A stretch of DNA of 64,000 nucleotides from Agrobacterium tumefaciens (GTDB lineage: Bacteria; Pseudomonadota; Alphaproteobacteria; Rhizobiales; Rhizobiaceae), in contig NZ_CP039890.1 of the NCBI RefSeq assembly GCF_005221325.1, positions 124,001 through 188,000 of the forward strand. The letters are read 5' to 3'. Below the pieces are notes generated by a model that was not told where the DNA came from, did no database searches, and saw only the letters and a program-made list of their open reading frames with translations. This document shows, piece after piece, positions 1 to 8,155 of this stretch. The first letter of the stretch is position 1. The number at the start of each line of letters is the position of its first letter. The position numbers and the translations under genes are program-made.

Positions 1-234
1 GACCTTCAGCGTTTTATTGTCGCTACCGACTTCGACGACTTCGCCCATGGTCTCATGGCCCATGATGTCGCCGCCGTGCATATCGGGCATGATGCCGTTA
101 TAGAGATGGAGATCGGAGCCACATATTGCGCAGGCGGTCACCTTGATGATCGCGTCACGACCGTGCTCGATCTGCGGGTCAGGTACAGTTTCGCAGCGGA
201 TGTCGTGTTTACCGTGCCAGGTCAATGCCTTCAT
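1..234 (-). CDS. Zinc-dependent alcohol dehydrogenase, N-terminal part (runs off left edge)
   Basis: The 78 visible codons read as the GroES-like start of a medium-chain zinc alcohol dehydrogenase. The protein opens [13 protein letters not shown], followed by the catalytic-zinc Cys in [12 protein letters not shown] and by the conserved GHETMGEV segment. The ATG at 232-234 is preceded by GGAAGGAA, a good ribosome binding site. Family members oxidise alcohols or reduce aldehydes with NAD(P); the substrate cannot be told from this fragment. The coenzyme-binding half lies outside the window. Confidence 0.82.
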   Translation of the reverse strand, partial: MKALTWHGKHDIRCETVPDPQIEHGRDAIIKVTACAICGSDLHLYNGIMPDMHGGDIMGHETMGEVVEVGSDNKTLKV

Positions 235-421
235 TGTCGGTGTTCCTTCCGGGTCGATGGAGCGGCAGGTGGGCCGGGTTCAAGCCTAACCGGGGTCTGT
301 CGTCAAAGTTCCCCGCCGTCCTGGCAATCGCGGCCGGCCGGGCGTCGTCACCGAAAAGAGGGAACAAGCGTGCCCGAGCGAAGTTAGGCCGCCTATCTTC
401 CCTCGAACCGGAGGTCCGGCC

Positions 422-619
422 GTGACAGAGATCGTTGATCACAAAACCAGCAACAGCCTGAATATCGAGGCTGCGACCCCCAAGGTGATTAAGATCATTG
501 TAGGTGAGCGTACGGTGCTTGAAGGCGTCTTGAACACCGGCAGCGTCCTGACTGTGCAGACAAAGGAAGGCGCCGAGCCACAGTCCATCGAACTTGTCAT
601 CGAGGACCTGGCCCGGTGA
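422..619 (+). CDS. Small hypothetical protein (65 aa)
   Basis: The start is GTG at 422, placed just after a GGAGG ribosome binding site, which decides the start. The protein is beta-rich (VIKIIVGERTVLEG, SVLTVQTKEG) with no signal peptide or membrane segment. I do not recognise a family. It sits alone, convergent with the next small gene, in the conserved left flank outside the insertion. The function is unknown. Confidence 0.5.
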   Translation: MTEIVDHKTSNSLNIEAATPKVIKIIVGERTVLEGVLNTGSVLTVQTKEGAEPQSIELVIEDLAR

Positions 620-640
620 ATATCGCGGTTTGCGAGAGGG

Positions 641-871
641 TTACCCCCTGAAATCGCCCTCGTTCGTTTCCCGTTCGTCGTAATTGATATCCCAATCCTT
701 CTCGGGTTTCTTGACGCCGGGCGGCAGCTTGTTGGCGGTTGCGTCGTCGGAGCCGGTGATGACCCTTGGCTTCGCGCTCGCCACCCCGTTGTTATCAGAG
801 GTTTTTTTGCCGCGTGCAAATTGCGGCTCACTGTCCTTGTGAATCTGTTTGAGCTTGTCGTCCTTGTTCAT
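641..871 (-). CDS. Small hydrophilic hypothetical protein (76 aa)
   Basis: The ATG at 869-871 follows a GGAGGATGTC ribosome binding site. The product is strongly charged and probably disordered: it opens MNKDDKLKQIHKDSE, has a Lys/Pro-rich middle (LPPGVKKPEKDW) and ends in an acidic stretch (YDERETNEGDF). There is no membrane segment. Small proteins of this kind are common in rhizobial genomes, often in stress regulons, but I cannot assign this one to a family. It is transcribed towards the 422 gene. Confidence 0.5.
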   Translation of the reverse strand: MNKDDKLKQIHKDSEPQFARGKKTSDNNGVASAKPRVITGSDDATANKLPPGVKKPEKDWDINYDERETNEGDFRG

Positions 872-1019
872 GACATCCTCCTTGATGCTTCCCTAACCTT
901 TTTCCTTCATCCCTGTTCCCTCAAAGCCTCCGCCAGGCCGGAACCTCGTCACGTCGCCGGGGTTAGAAGGCGACCGGATGAGCCGATCCCATCCTGTACT
1001 CACGAGCGGAGATGAAGTG

Positions 1020-1187
1020 ATGAGCCGACCAGACGACGATATAAAGCCGGAGCCCGGTACGGACGACGCCCGTTCCGGCGATAGCGAAGAAAGCCGCCGG
1101 GACCGTGAACAGACGCGAAAAAACGCGGAACGCATGATCGAACAGAGGTACGGCGGGCGACCAGCTGTCGGCGCGGAAGATAACTGA
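1020..1187 (+). CDS. Small charged hypothetical protein (55 aa)
   Basis: I chose the ATG at 1020, not the in-frame upstream ATG at 978, because GGAG sits a few bases before it. The product is very acidic at its start (MSRPDDDIKPEPGTDD) and then mixed-charge helical (SRRDREQTRKNAERMIEQRYG). The family is not recognised. It precedes the sigma-factor gene by about 137 bp on the same strand. Confidence 0.45.
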   Translation: MSRPDDDIKPEPGTDDARSGDSEESRRDREQTRKNAERMIEQRYGGRPAVGAEDN

Positions 1188-1324
1188 CCGTCAAGCCGGG
1201 GTTCCCGCGGCTCAGCTTTTCCCGATCAACGCCGCCCGGATCGCCATGGATGTTGTCATTGTACGTTGGCGTACGGCAACCAAGCGCCTGCCGAGGCATT
1301 TCCCCATCGTGAAAGGATGGGAAA

Positions 1325-1849
1325 ATGACCAGCCACGCTGTGAATGGAGTTTCCGGAAACACATTGAGTGAAGCGCAACTGGAGGCGTTGCGCATCGGTA
1401 TTGCAGATCTGGCGCCGGCCTTGACGGCTTTTGCCCGTCGCTTCGTCAGAAATGAGGAGGATGTTGACGATCTCGTTCAGGAGACGATGTTGCGGGGACT
1501 GCGGTCTCTGCATGGTTTTACCCCCGGCACGGCGCTGAAATCATGGCTTTTCACCATTTTGCGAAACACGTTCTGCACCCGCTACAAGGTGTCGAGACGT
1601 GAATGCGTTGGCTTGCCTGTTGGTATCGAGCAATCCATGTCCACCCCTGCCAGCCAGGAATGGCGTGTGCAGCATCAGGAAGTCATGCAGGCAATCCGCG
1701 AACTCGACGAGGATCAGAAAAAAGCTTTGCTGCTCGTGGCCGCAGGGACAAGTTACTCCGATGCGGCGGCCATTTGCGGCTGCCGGGTGGGCACCATCAA
1801 AAGCCGTGTCAACAGGGCACGGGAGTCGCTACGGCGAAGTCTGGACTGA
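1325..1849 (+). CDS. ECF-type RNA polymerase sigma factor
   Basis: A 174-residue sigma-70 family protein of the extracytoplasmic-function type. Region 2 spans about residues 30-95 (ALTAFARRFVRNEEDVDDLVQET, then LKSWLFTILRN). Region 4 spans about 118-172 (AIRELDEDQKKALLLVAAG, then helix-turn-helix VGTIKSRVNRARESLRR). It directs RNA polymerase to a small regulon, usually for stress. The start follows an AAGGATG ribosome binding site. No anti-sigma factor gene is adjacent, so its control partner is elsewhere. Its last 21 bases overlap the 3' end of convergent treZ. Confidence 0.9.
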   Translation: MTSHAVNGVSGNTLSEAQLEALRIGIADLAPALTAFARRFVRNEEDVDDLVQETMLRGLRSLHGFTPGTALKSWLFTILRNTFCTRYKVSRRECVGLPVGIEQSMSTPASQEWRVQHQEVMQAIRELDEDQKKALLLVAAGTSYSDAAAICGCRVGTIKSRVNRARESLRRSLD

Positions 1850-3634
1850 GTGGTGCGTATCGATCGCAAACTGAGCCGCATAACCTTCGTATCGTGTGTT
1901 ATCAATGTCGCCGTGCCGATGAAGGATATCTCCCTTCACCGGCGGCAGTTCGCATTTGTCTGCCGAAAGGTTTGCGCGCATTTCCAGTCGTCCCGTTTTG
2001 AAATACCAATCGATCGCAAGGCTTTGAGGCTCGCAATCAAGTGATACCCCTTTCTCGAATTGTGTGCAGAGGAGGGGCCAAATGTGTCGGCGCCGTTTCG
2101 CAAGCAATGCGGTCATCCTTGCTCGGGCCAGTTGTCCGTCCGAACTTTCCGCCTGCTGCCAGTTCAATGTCGAGAGCCGCATTGTGCAGGGATCGTTTGG
2201 GTCGCGCACCATCTCCAGCACGTTGGGCGAGAGTTTCCCCTGAAACATTTCCGCCTGCTTAAGCCGGTTTTTTATTTCCTGTTCCCGGTCGTGATCGGGG
2301 TGGTCGGAGAAGAAGAAAAAAGGATTGGTCGTGCCATGATCGTCACCCATGAAGATCAAGGGCGTCTGCGGGCAAAGAAGGAGAATTGCTTCGAGGGTCT
2401 CGAAAAGGGGCGGCGGGATCAGGGCGCGCAGCCTTTCGCCGCATAAACGGTTTCCGGCCTGATCGTGGTTGTGGAGAAAATTGACAAATCGTTGCGGCGG
2501 CAAATGGCCGCTCGGTTCTCCGCTGCTTGCGAAATCACGGGAAGGGCGCGGTTCTCCCTGATAGACAAAACCGGTGGCCAGCGAACGGCGAAGCTTGTCA
2601 TAAGGCCTCGTCGCAAAGTCACCATAGATGCCGCCGTCTTCATTTGTGGTGGCAACATGGATGACGTGATGGAAATCGTCATTCCACTCCGCGTCGATCA
2701 GGACCGCGCCATCAGCCGAGGGTGTCATTGGCGACGCCGCGTTTCTCGCATCCTCTATGACGAGATGCACATGCCTGCCCGTTATCGTTCGTTTCACCTC
2801 TCGCGCCAGTTCGGTGAGGAAATCGACCTCACCGTCGCCACCGGCGAGGTGATCGGCGGCATCGATCCGCAATCCGTCGAAACGATAGGTCTGCAGCCAG
2901 TGGAATGCGTTTTGAAGAAAGAAGGACCGGACCACGGATCGGTTAAAGTCCGGTGCGGGTCCCCACGGCGTCGCGTCCTTCTTGAAAAATGCGGGCACGT
3001 AGGCTTGAAGAGCGTTTCCTGCAGGGCCAAAGTGATTGTAGACGACATCAAGCAGCACCATGAGACCGTAGCCATGGGCTTTATCTATGAAAGCCTTCAG
3101 TTCGTCCGGCGAGCCGTAGTCCCGTTGCGGTGAAAACTGCAGGACGCCGTCATAACCCCAGCCACGATTTCCTGCGAATGTCGCAAGCGGCATCAGTTCG
3201 ACCACGGTAATGCCGGTGTCGGCGAGATATTCAAGTTTCTCCCCTGCCGCCGCAAAGGTGCCTTCTGGGGTGAAGGTGCCGACATGCAGCTCATAGACAA
3301 TCGCTTCGTGCCAAGGCCGACCTCTCCATTCCTGGTTTTTCCAGGCGAAGTCATGGTTGACGATCAGGGATGGACCAAGCACGCCTTCTTGCTGCTGATG
3401 GGCAGCCGGATCGGGGACTCTTTGGCCATCGGCCAGCACGAAGCAATAGCAATCGCCGATCTGGGTGGGTTTTGTGATGTGGTGCCAGCCGTCATCGATC
3501 TCCTGCATGTCGAATTGCGCATCATTCAACCACAGTTTCACCGTTGCTGAGCTGGGAGCCCAAATCCTGAAATCCGTATCGCCCGATCGATTGCGCTGGA
3601 CGCCCCATTTGCGATCATTCGCTGCATTCATCAC
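1829..3634 (-). CDS. treZ: Malto-oligosyltrehalose trehalohydrolase
   Basis: A 601-residue GH13 enzyme that releases trehalose from maltooligosyl-trehalose, the second step of the TreY-TreZ route from glycogen. An N-terminal beta-sandwich (about 10-95) precedes the (beta/alpha)8 barrel. Visible catalytic residues are Asp258 (DGLRIDA), Glu294 (LVIEDARN) and Asp391 (NFLHNHDQ). The family's usual GEEYGA loop reads MGDDHGTTNPF here, a small deviation. Length is normal and the gene is intact. In the undisturbed locus it would follow glgA directly; here only a glgA tail precedes it because a 58.7 kb insertion separates the two. Its 3' end overlaps the sigma-factor gene. Confidence 0.93.
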   Translation of the reverse strand: MMNAANDRKWGVQRNRSGDTDFRIWAPSSATVKLWLNDAQFDMQEIDDGWHHITKPTQIGDCYCFVLADGQRVPDPAAHQQQEGVLGPSLIVNHDFAWKNQEWRGRPWHEAIVYELHVGTFTPEGTFAAAGEKLEYLADTGITVVELMPLATFAGNRGWGYDGVLQFSPQRDYGSPDELKAFIDKAHGYGLMVLLDVVYNHFGPAGNALQAYVPAFFKKDATPWGPAPDFNRSVVRSFFLQNAFHWLQTYRFDGLRIDAADHLAGGDGEVDFLTELAREVKRTITGRHVHLVIEDARNAASPMTPSADGAVLIDAEWNDDFHHVIHVATTNEDGGIYGDFATRPYDKLRRSLATGFVYQGEPRPSRDFASSGEPSGHLPPQRFVNFLHNHDQAGNRLCGERLRALIPPPLFETLEAILLLCPQTPLIFMGDDHGTTNPFFFFSDHPDHDREQEIKNRLKQAEMFQGKLSPNVLEMVRDPNDPCTMRLSTLNWQQAESSDGQLARARMTALLAKRRRHIWPLLCTQFEKGVSLDCEPQSLAIDWYFKTGRLEMRANLSADKCELPPVKGDILHRHGDIDNTRYEGYAAQFAIDTHHSVQTSP

Positions 3635-4113
3635 CAGAGCCTCCGGTTATCGGTGGCCTAACCTGTCGATGATCCTGCGGTTCCCGTCTGTCGCCTGTGA
3701 GCTCTTATCTTTGCAAAGGCTTCCGGTCGAACATCGGCGACAAAAGCCTTCTCGGGATCGCTGTTGTCGACAAGGCTTTCGAAAAGCGTCATGTATTGCC
3801 TGACACTTTTGTCCCACGAAAAATTGGCGCCCATAGCCTGTGCCTGGAGGCGCCTGAAAAGCTCCCTGTCATTATACGCATGGATGGCGCGTTCGAGGGC
3901 GGCGCGCAGATCGTCCGTATTCGCCGGCTCGAACTGAAAACCAGTCGCCACTCTCGCTTCGATTGCGGCGTCGTTCGCATCAATGATGGTTTCCGCCAAT
4001 CCGCCGGTGCGGCTTACAATGGGCAGCGCGCCATATCGCAGTGCATAGAGTTGCTTGAGCCCGCATGGTTCAAATCGCGACGGCTGGCTGATGAAATCCG
4101 AGCCGGCCTGGAT
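3610..4113. repeat. 504 bp direct repeat, left copy (glgA 3' end plus treZ start)
   Basis: This stretch recurs at 62776-63279 in the same orientation with no indels. By base-by-base reading I count 7 mismatches, at left-copy positions 3765, 3803, 3970, 4000, 4041, 4055 and 4088 (about 98.6% identity). Similarity stops abruptly on both sides: before 3610 only the left copy continues into treZ, and after 4113 only the right copy continues into glgA. It marks the left boundary of the inserted block. Confidence 0.95.
3658..4113 (-). pseudogene. glgA: glgA 3'-terminal fragment (truncated glycogen synthase)
   Basis: The frame encodes the last ~150 residues of glycogen synthase, including the donor-binding EPCGLxQLYALRYG loop, then breaks at 4113 where a TGA follows in frame. 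No start codon or N-terminal domain remains, so it cannot make an active enzyme. Compared with the intact copy at the right end it has Lys for the conserved Thr in GLTQL, plus Val for Ala and Asn for Asp near the C-terminus. The canonical residues are therefore in the right copy, and this one probably came with the inserted DNA or has drifted. Confidence 0.9.
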
Positions 4114-4179
4114 TTTCTGACGTCAAACCGCAATGCGCCGGTACAAACCTCAAGAGCCTTAGATGAGGTTGCACGGCTT

Positions 4180-4606
4180 GAGGCATCGCCCGCCCGTAAG
4201 ACCGATGATTTTGGTTGGACTGCTGACGCCAAGGCTATCGTCGCGCCAAGGATATCAATCCCCTTGCCGTTTTCCTCGACGCCCGACACAAGCGACCGAT
4301 CGATCTTCATGCGATCAAAGCCGAATTGGCGCAGCGCACCGATACTCGCATAGCCTCAACCGAAATCGTCAAGCGCAAATTTGATGCCAACCCGCCGGAG
4401 CTGGTCTATAGACCGACGCGCTTGCTCGGGAGCACGCCCTCAGTTATCTTCAAAGTAAGGTAATTGGGGTTGAAATCAACCTCCACGGCGACAACCTGCG
4501 CGGCAAAGTCCGGATTGCAAAATTGGACGGGTGAGACGTTGACCGACAAGGCCAGGTTGGGCCAACTCTTTGCGTGGCGGATCGAGGTTCGCAGCATGTG
4601 AGCTCC
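4180..4606 (-). pseudogene. EAL-domain (cyclic-di-GMP phosphodiesterase) remnant
   Basis: Reading the minus strand gives clear pieces of an EAL domain in the right order: MLRTSIRHAKSWPNLALSV, NVSPVQF, LTLKITEGVL, then (after a frameshift near 4430) RRSIDQLRRVGIKFALDDFG, a TGA where Thr is expected, GYASIGALRQFGFDRMKIDR and SLVSGVEENGKG. EAL domains hydrolyse cyclic di-GMP. At least one frameshift and one nonsense codon, plus loss of both ends, show it is dead. It abuts the truncated glgA copy on one side and a TctA tail on the other. Confidence 0.8.
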
Positions 4607-4607
4607 G

Positions 4608-4757
4608 AGCGCATCGATGCTGATCAGCCAGGGGGATCCGACGATCTTTCTGCGCAGCCCGCTCAGCCTGTCTCTGCTGATCTTTGCCATTGCGATGCTG
4701 GCGCTCGTGCTGTCGCCGAGCATCAGCCGCAAACGCGAAGAAGCTTTCACCGAATAG
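4608..4757 (+). pseudogene. TctA-family tricarboxylate transporter permease, C-terminal remnant
   Basis: The plus-strand frame ending in TAG at 4755-4757 reads MLISQGDPTIFLRSPLSL, then a hydrophobic helix (LLIFAIAMLALVLSPSI) and SRKREEAF. That is the typical last 45-50 residues of the large permease of tripartite tricarboxylate transporters. The rest of the protein is absent because the frame enters EAL-domain debris on the opposite strand at about 4606. It is non-functional and marks another break in this junction region. Confidence 0.7.
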
Positions 4758-4802
4758 GGATTATCGCGGTCGCAGTACATTGATGGCGAGGTGCGCAGAC
4801 CC

Positions 4803-5288
4803 TCAGCCGGACGGAGGCTCGGCATCGGGCACGACTGACAATGTGTGCTTGAGACATTTGAGTGCGAAACAGGAGCGGGAATGGCGCACACCCTCGATCT
4901 TGTAGAGCTTGCGGCGTAGAAACTGCTCGTAGCCTGTGGTTCCTGCCACCGCCACCTTGATGAGATAATCATATTCGCCGGTGGTCAGATAAGCTTCCAG
5001 CACCTCCGGAAGGGCGGCCATGGCTGCGCCGAAACGTTCCAGAACCTCGTCATCGTGGCGCTCCAGCATCACCTCGATAATGACAGTCTCGGTCAGTCCC
5101 AGGTGAGCCTGATCGAGAATGGCGGTATAACCACGAATGACCCCTTCATCTTCCAGCCGCTTGACACGCTGCCAGCAGGGGCTGGGTGACAACCCCACCT
5201 TTTCCGATAGTTCCGTGTTGCTCAGCCTGCCGTTTTCCAGCAGGGCCCGCAATATTTTGCGATCAATTCTGTCCAGCGGCTTCGTCAT
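4803..5288 (-). CDS. Lrp/AsnC-family transcriptional regulator
   Basis: A 161-residue protein with an N-terminal helix-turn-helix (DRKILRALLENGRLSNTELS, then VGLSPSPCWQRVKRLEDEGV) and a C-terminal RAM/AsnC ligand-sensing domain (about 70-145, including YLTTGEYDYLIKVAV). Such proteins form dimers to octamers that respond to amino acids or related small molecules. It is divergent from the PPC gene at 5450, so that gene pair is a likely target. Confidence 0.9.
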   Translation of the reverse strand: MTKPLDRIDRKILRALLENGRLSNTELSEKVGLSPSPCWQRVKRLEDEGVIRGYTAILDQAHLGLTETVIIEVMLERHDDEVLERFGAAMAALPEVLEAYLTTGEYDYLIKVAVAGTTGYEQFLRRKLYKIEGVRHSRSCFALKCLKHTLSVVPDAEPPSG

Positions 5289-5409
5289 GCCGGTCTCCCC
5301 GAAATCTGCTGCAAAAAAATCTGCCGTCCATGAGACCGCTTACGAAAGAAGTGTCTTCTTGCCCGCTGTTTGCCGGTGTCATTCGAAAGCACCTTTGGCC
5401 AGTCTTTGA

Positions 5410-5428
5410 GTACCGTACTGCAAGGTAC
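5410..5428. promoter_or_regulatory. Imperfectly placed inverted repeat in the AsnC/PPC divergent region
   Basis: GTACC and GGTAC arms are separated by 9 bases, about 20 bp upstream of the PPC gene start at 5450. The position fits a site for the divergently encoded Lrp/AsnC regulator, but the arms are short and this is only a suggestion. Confidence 0.25.
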
Positions 5429-5449
5429 AGACAGCACGGAGGAGCAGGC

Positions 5450-6016
5450 GTGGCACCAGTACAGCAACAGCATTTTCCAAGGCCGAGAACGCTGATACAT
5501 CCCGGCATCTCCTCGCCGGTGCGCATCAACAGCCTGCGCTCGCCATCTGCGCGGCATGTGCGGCTGCTCATCGCGCCGGGGTGCAGCCTTTACGATGGTA
5601 TCGTGCAGCCGCTCTTCGAAAACGGCATCGAAAATGCGTCTCTGACCATTCTTGGCGGTTATTTCGACATATTGTCCTATTGCGTGGCCCCGCCTGATCC
5701 TTCCGGCAATGCGGTCATCGCCTATACGAAACCCATCGACGCAGGAGCAGCCTGGCTGGTCTTTGGCAATGCCACGCTTGGGCGCAGCATGAAGGGCGAG
5801 CCGATCGTTCACTGCCATGCGGCGATGCGGACTGTGGCGGGGGTGGTCAGGGGCGGCCATTTGCTGACGGAATCCTGTATTGTCGGAGAAGGCGGCATTT
5901 CCGCGCTTGTGACCTCGCTCGACAGTTTCGTGCTGCAGCAGTCATTCGATCCCGAAACCAATATTCCTCTTCTTCAGCCACGCAACCGCACGGAGCGCGC
6001 CGATGAGCACGCATGA
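5450..6016 (+). CDS. PPC/DUF296-domain protein, first half of a split pair
   Basis: A 188-residue protein starting at GTG 5450, chosen because GGAGGAGC lies just upstream. It matches the first half of the fused protein at 6467-7348: both share an IHPG opening, a central barrel and the HCH motif (IVHCHAAM here), then GGHLL and DPETNIPLLQPRNR. The PPC (plants and prokaryotes conserved) fold is DNA-binding in plants, whereas several prokaryotic members carry His clusters that can bind metal. The gene overlaps the next PPC gene by 14 bp, so the two are probably translated together. Confidence 0.75.
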   Translation: MAPVQQQHFPRPRTLIHPGISSPVRINSLRSPSARHVRLLIAPGCSLYDGIVQPLFENGIENASLTILGGYFDILSYCVAPPDPSGNAVIAYTKPIDAGAAWLVFGNATLGRSMKGEPIVHCHAAMRTVAGVVRGGHLLTESCIVGEGGISALVTSLDSFVLQQSFDPETNIPLLQPRNRTERADEHA

Positions 6017-6410
6017 CAATGTTGAATCCGGCTCCATGGGCCGTGTGGCTTATGCCCGTATCGCGCCAAATGAAGACCTGGTGCTCGGCGTCGAAAAACT
6101 GTGCCTGGCCGAAGGGTTCCGCAATGCTTTTGTGCGCGGTGCGCTTGGGAGCCTGGTCGATGCATGTCTCGGCACGCGCAACGGCGCGTTTTTGCAGATA
6201 AGCGGTCCCGCCGTTGAAATCGTCTCGATTGCCGGTGAAGTGCGCGCCCAGCCCGACGGTTCGCTGCGCGCCGCGCTGACCGGCGTAGTCGCGGATACAG
6301 AAGGCGCGGTTTACGGCGGCCCCTTCATTGCAGGTGCCAACCCCGTATGCATGACCTTTGAAGTGACGCTGGAGGAATGGTTGCCCGCGGAGAAGCCGCA
6401 GGCGGCGTGA
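6003..6410 (+). CDS. PPC/DUF296-domain protein, second half of a split pair
   Basis: A 135-residue single-domain PPC protein equivalent to the C-terminal half of the fused protein encoded opposite. Shared features are an N-terminal R-x-x-PNxD segment, a GALGSLVDA / GIGSLIGVD turn and the ending GANPVCMTFEVTLEEWL, matched by KNPVCVTFELLLTE in the fused protein. It starts inside the 3' end of the upstream PPC gene. It is convergent with the operon ending at 6467. Biochemical role unknown; it may form a heteromer with the 5450 product. Confidence 0.75.
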   Translation: MSTHDNVESGSMGRVAYARIAPNEDLVLGVEKLCLAEGFRNAFVRGALGSLVDACLGTRNGAFLQISGPAVEIVSIAGEVRAQPDGSLRAALTGVVADTEGAVYGGPFIAGANPVCMTFEVTLEEWLPAEKPQAA

Positions 6411-6466
6411 ATTGCAGTACGATCGGCCATCGAGTGGCGCAGTGTCGCCAGCCGCCCCGGCGCAAC

Positions 6467-7348
6467 TCATGAGGCTGCCTCTTTTCTTTCGGTAAGAAGC
6501 AGTTCGAAAGTGACGCAAACCGGGTTTTTTCCGCGCACCAGCCGCCCGTCGCTGATGTGGGCGGTGAGATCGACCATGGCAATCTCCAGCGCCGCGTGTT
6601 GACCACCCGTGACGCGGCCATTGCGAATGAGGATTTCGCTGGCATAGGCAGCGAGAGTGGTCCCGTCTTCATAATCCACACCGATCAGGCTGCCGATACC
6701 ATTGACCTCAGCTGCGCGCAGGCCGAATTGCGCGCAGGCCGCTTCAAGGGCCGTGCAGATATCGGTGTTGGGCCGCACGGTGCACAACAGCGCCTTCAGG
6801 CCCGCATCCTTTTGATTGCGCGGTTGCGCAATGGGCGTGAAGAGGGGGAAATTCGTTTCCTCATCCTTTTGCACATCGAGGATCGCGCCATCCAGCGCCA
6901 GAGCCTCAAGCGGTGTTTCCCCGGCAAATTCGGCCTCGAAAGGCAGCAGATGCCCCATCGATAAAATACCTTCAGCGCTTTTCCAGGAACCATGGCAGTG
7001 CAGAAAAGGCTGACCGTCGCGTCGCCCCATATGCAGGCCGGCATCGATGATCGTACCATCAGGCATGGAAAAGGTTTCGCTGTACCAGGCGGCATGGGTG
7101 TCATCGGGGGAGGCTGCGGGCATGACATAATGCAGCCGCTTCATCGGCACGTTTTTAAGCCTCACATAACCGCCATCGAAACCCTGCTCCGCAAACGCAT
7201 CAGCAATCGCTTCGTTGACGCATACGCCGGGCCTCACCGTCAGCGTGACCGGATGGGCGTGGCAGCCGACGACGCGAAAGCGTTCGGGCGTCACCGGTCC
7301 GGGATGGACGATGCGGCGGGGAAGCTCCTGCGTGCCTGTCTCCGTCAT
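6467..7348 (-). CDS. Fused two-domain PPC/DUF296 protein
   Basis: 293 residues with two PPC-like domains (about 20-175 and 190-285). Domain 1 has the FLHCHGSW motif and domain 2 the GIGSLIG turn and NPVCVTFELL strand. It is the last gene of the minus-strand TRAP/acyl-CoA operon and overlaps the SDR gene by the ATGA junction at 7345-7348, indicating translational coupling. That placement among metabolic enzymes argues for an enzymatic or ligand-binding role, not chromatin binding. The HCH cluster could hold a metal (inference). Confidence 0.75.
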   Translation of the reverse strand: MTETGTQELPRRIVHPGPVTPERFRVVGCHAHPVTLTVRPGVCVNEAIADAFAEQGFDGGYVRLKNVPMKRLHYVMPAASPDDTHAAWYSETFSMPDGTIIDAGLHMGRRDGQPFLHCHGSWKSAEGILSMGHLLPFEAEFAGETPLEALALDGAILDVQKDEETNFPLFTPIAQPRNQKDAGLKALLCTVRPNTDICTALEAACAQFGLRAAEVNGIGSLIGVDYEDGTTLAAYASEILIRNGRVTGGQHAALEIAMVDLTAHISDGRLVRGKNPVCVTFELLLTERKEAAS

Positions 7349-8124
7349 ACCACAAGCCCAGCGGTAATGAAGCCGCCATCCACCGCCAGCACCTGTCCGT
7401 TGACGTAGCTCGCCTCATCCGACACGAGGAAAGCCACGGCAGAGGCAATCTCGTCCGTGGTGCCATAGCGGCGCATGGGAACGCGGCTGTGCCACTGGTT
7501 GCGAACGTTTTCGGTATGAACGGCCTGGGTCAGCGGCGTATCGACCGGCCCGGGAGCGATGGCATTGACGCGAATGCCCGATTGACCCAACTCGTTTGCC
7601 ATCACCATCGTCAGAAGATTGACGCCGCCCTTCGAAGCGCCGTAGGCGCTGCGGCCACGATTGCCGCACATGCCGGAGACCGAACTGATATTGACGATGG
7701 AACCGGCGCTCTCACGGTCCAGCCAATAACGCGCGGCGGCGCGCCCCACCGCAAAGCTGCCGACCAGATTGACATCGACGATACGGCGAAATTCTTCGAC
7801 ACTGGTATCGATGGAAAGCTTGTCCATACCGATGCCAGCGCTGTTGACCACCGCCACAAGACCCACCTCATGCTCTCTGTTACCGGCCGTCAGGGCGGTG
7901 AATGCCTGCTCTACCGAGGCTTCATCCGCCACATTGCAGACGATGCCGCGCGAGGCGTCGATGCCGAGTTTTTCGCAGGCCGCATCCAGCGCTTCGCGCT
8001 TGAGATCCAAGAGCCAAGGCTGCCAGCCGCGCGCCATCAAAAGCTGCGCCGTGGAAAAACCGATGCCCGATGCGCCGCCAGTGATGGCGACGGCCCCTTT
8101 TTTCTGTGTCGTCTGCTGTCTCAT
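7345..8124 (-). CDS. SDR-family oxidoreductase
   Basis: A 259-residue classical short-chain dehydrogenase. The cofactor motif is TGGASGIG (about 16-23), NSAGIG is the NNAG equivalent, and the catalytic Ser and YGASK are in the usual order. The C-terminus SYVNGQVLAVDGGF is typical. NAD(P)-dependent oxidation of a hydroxyl group, perhaps a 3-hydroxyacyl-CoA, is likely from its place between an acyl-CoA synthetase and a PPC gene. A GGAGGAGATGG ribosome binding site precedes the ATG. Confidence 0.88.
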   Translation of the reverse strand: MRQQTTQKKGAVAITGGASGIGFSTAQLLMARGWQPWLLDLKREALDAACEKLGIDASRGIVCNVADEASVEQAFTALTAGNREHEVGLVAVVNSAGIGMDKLSIDTSVEEFRRIVDVNLVGSFAVGRAAARYWLDRESAGSIVNISSVSGMCGNRGRSAYGASKGGVNLLTMVMANELGQSGIRVNAIAPGPVDTPLTQAVHTENVRNQWHSRVPMRRYGTTDEIASAVAFLVSDEASYVNGQVLAVDGGFITAGLVV

Positions 8125-8155
8125 TCCATCTCCTCCCGATCATGCGCTTCGGCTT

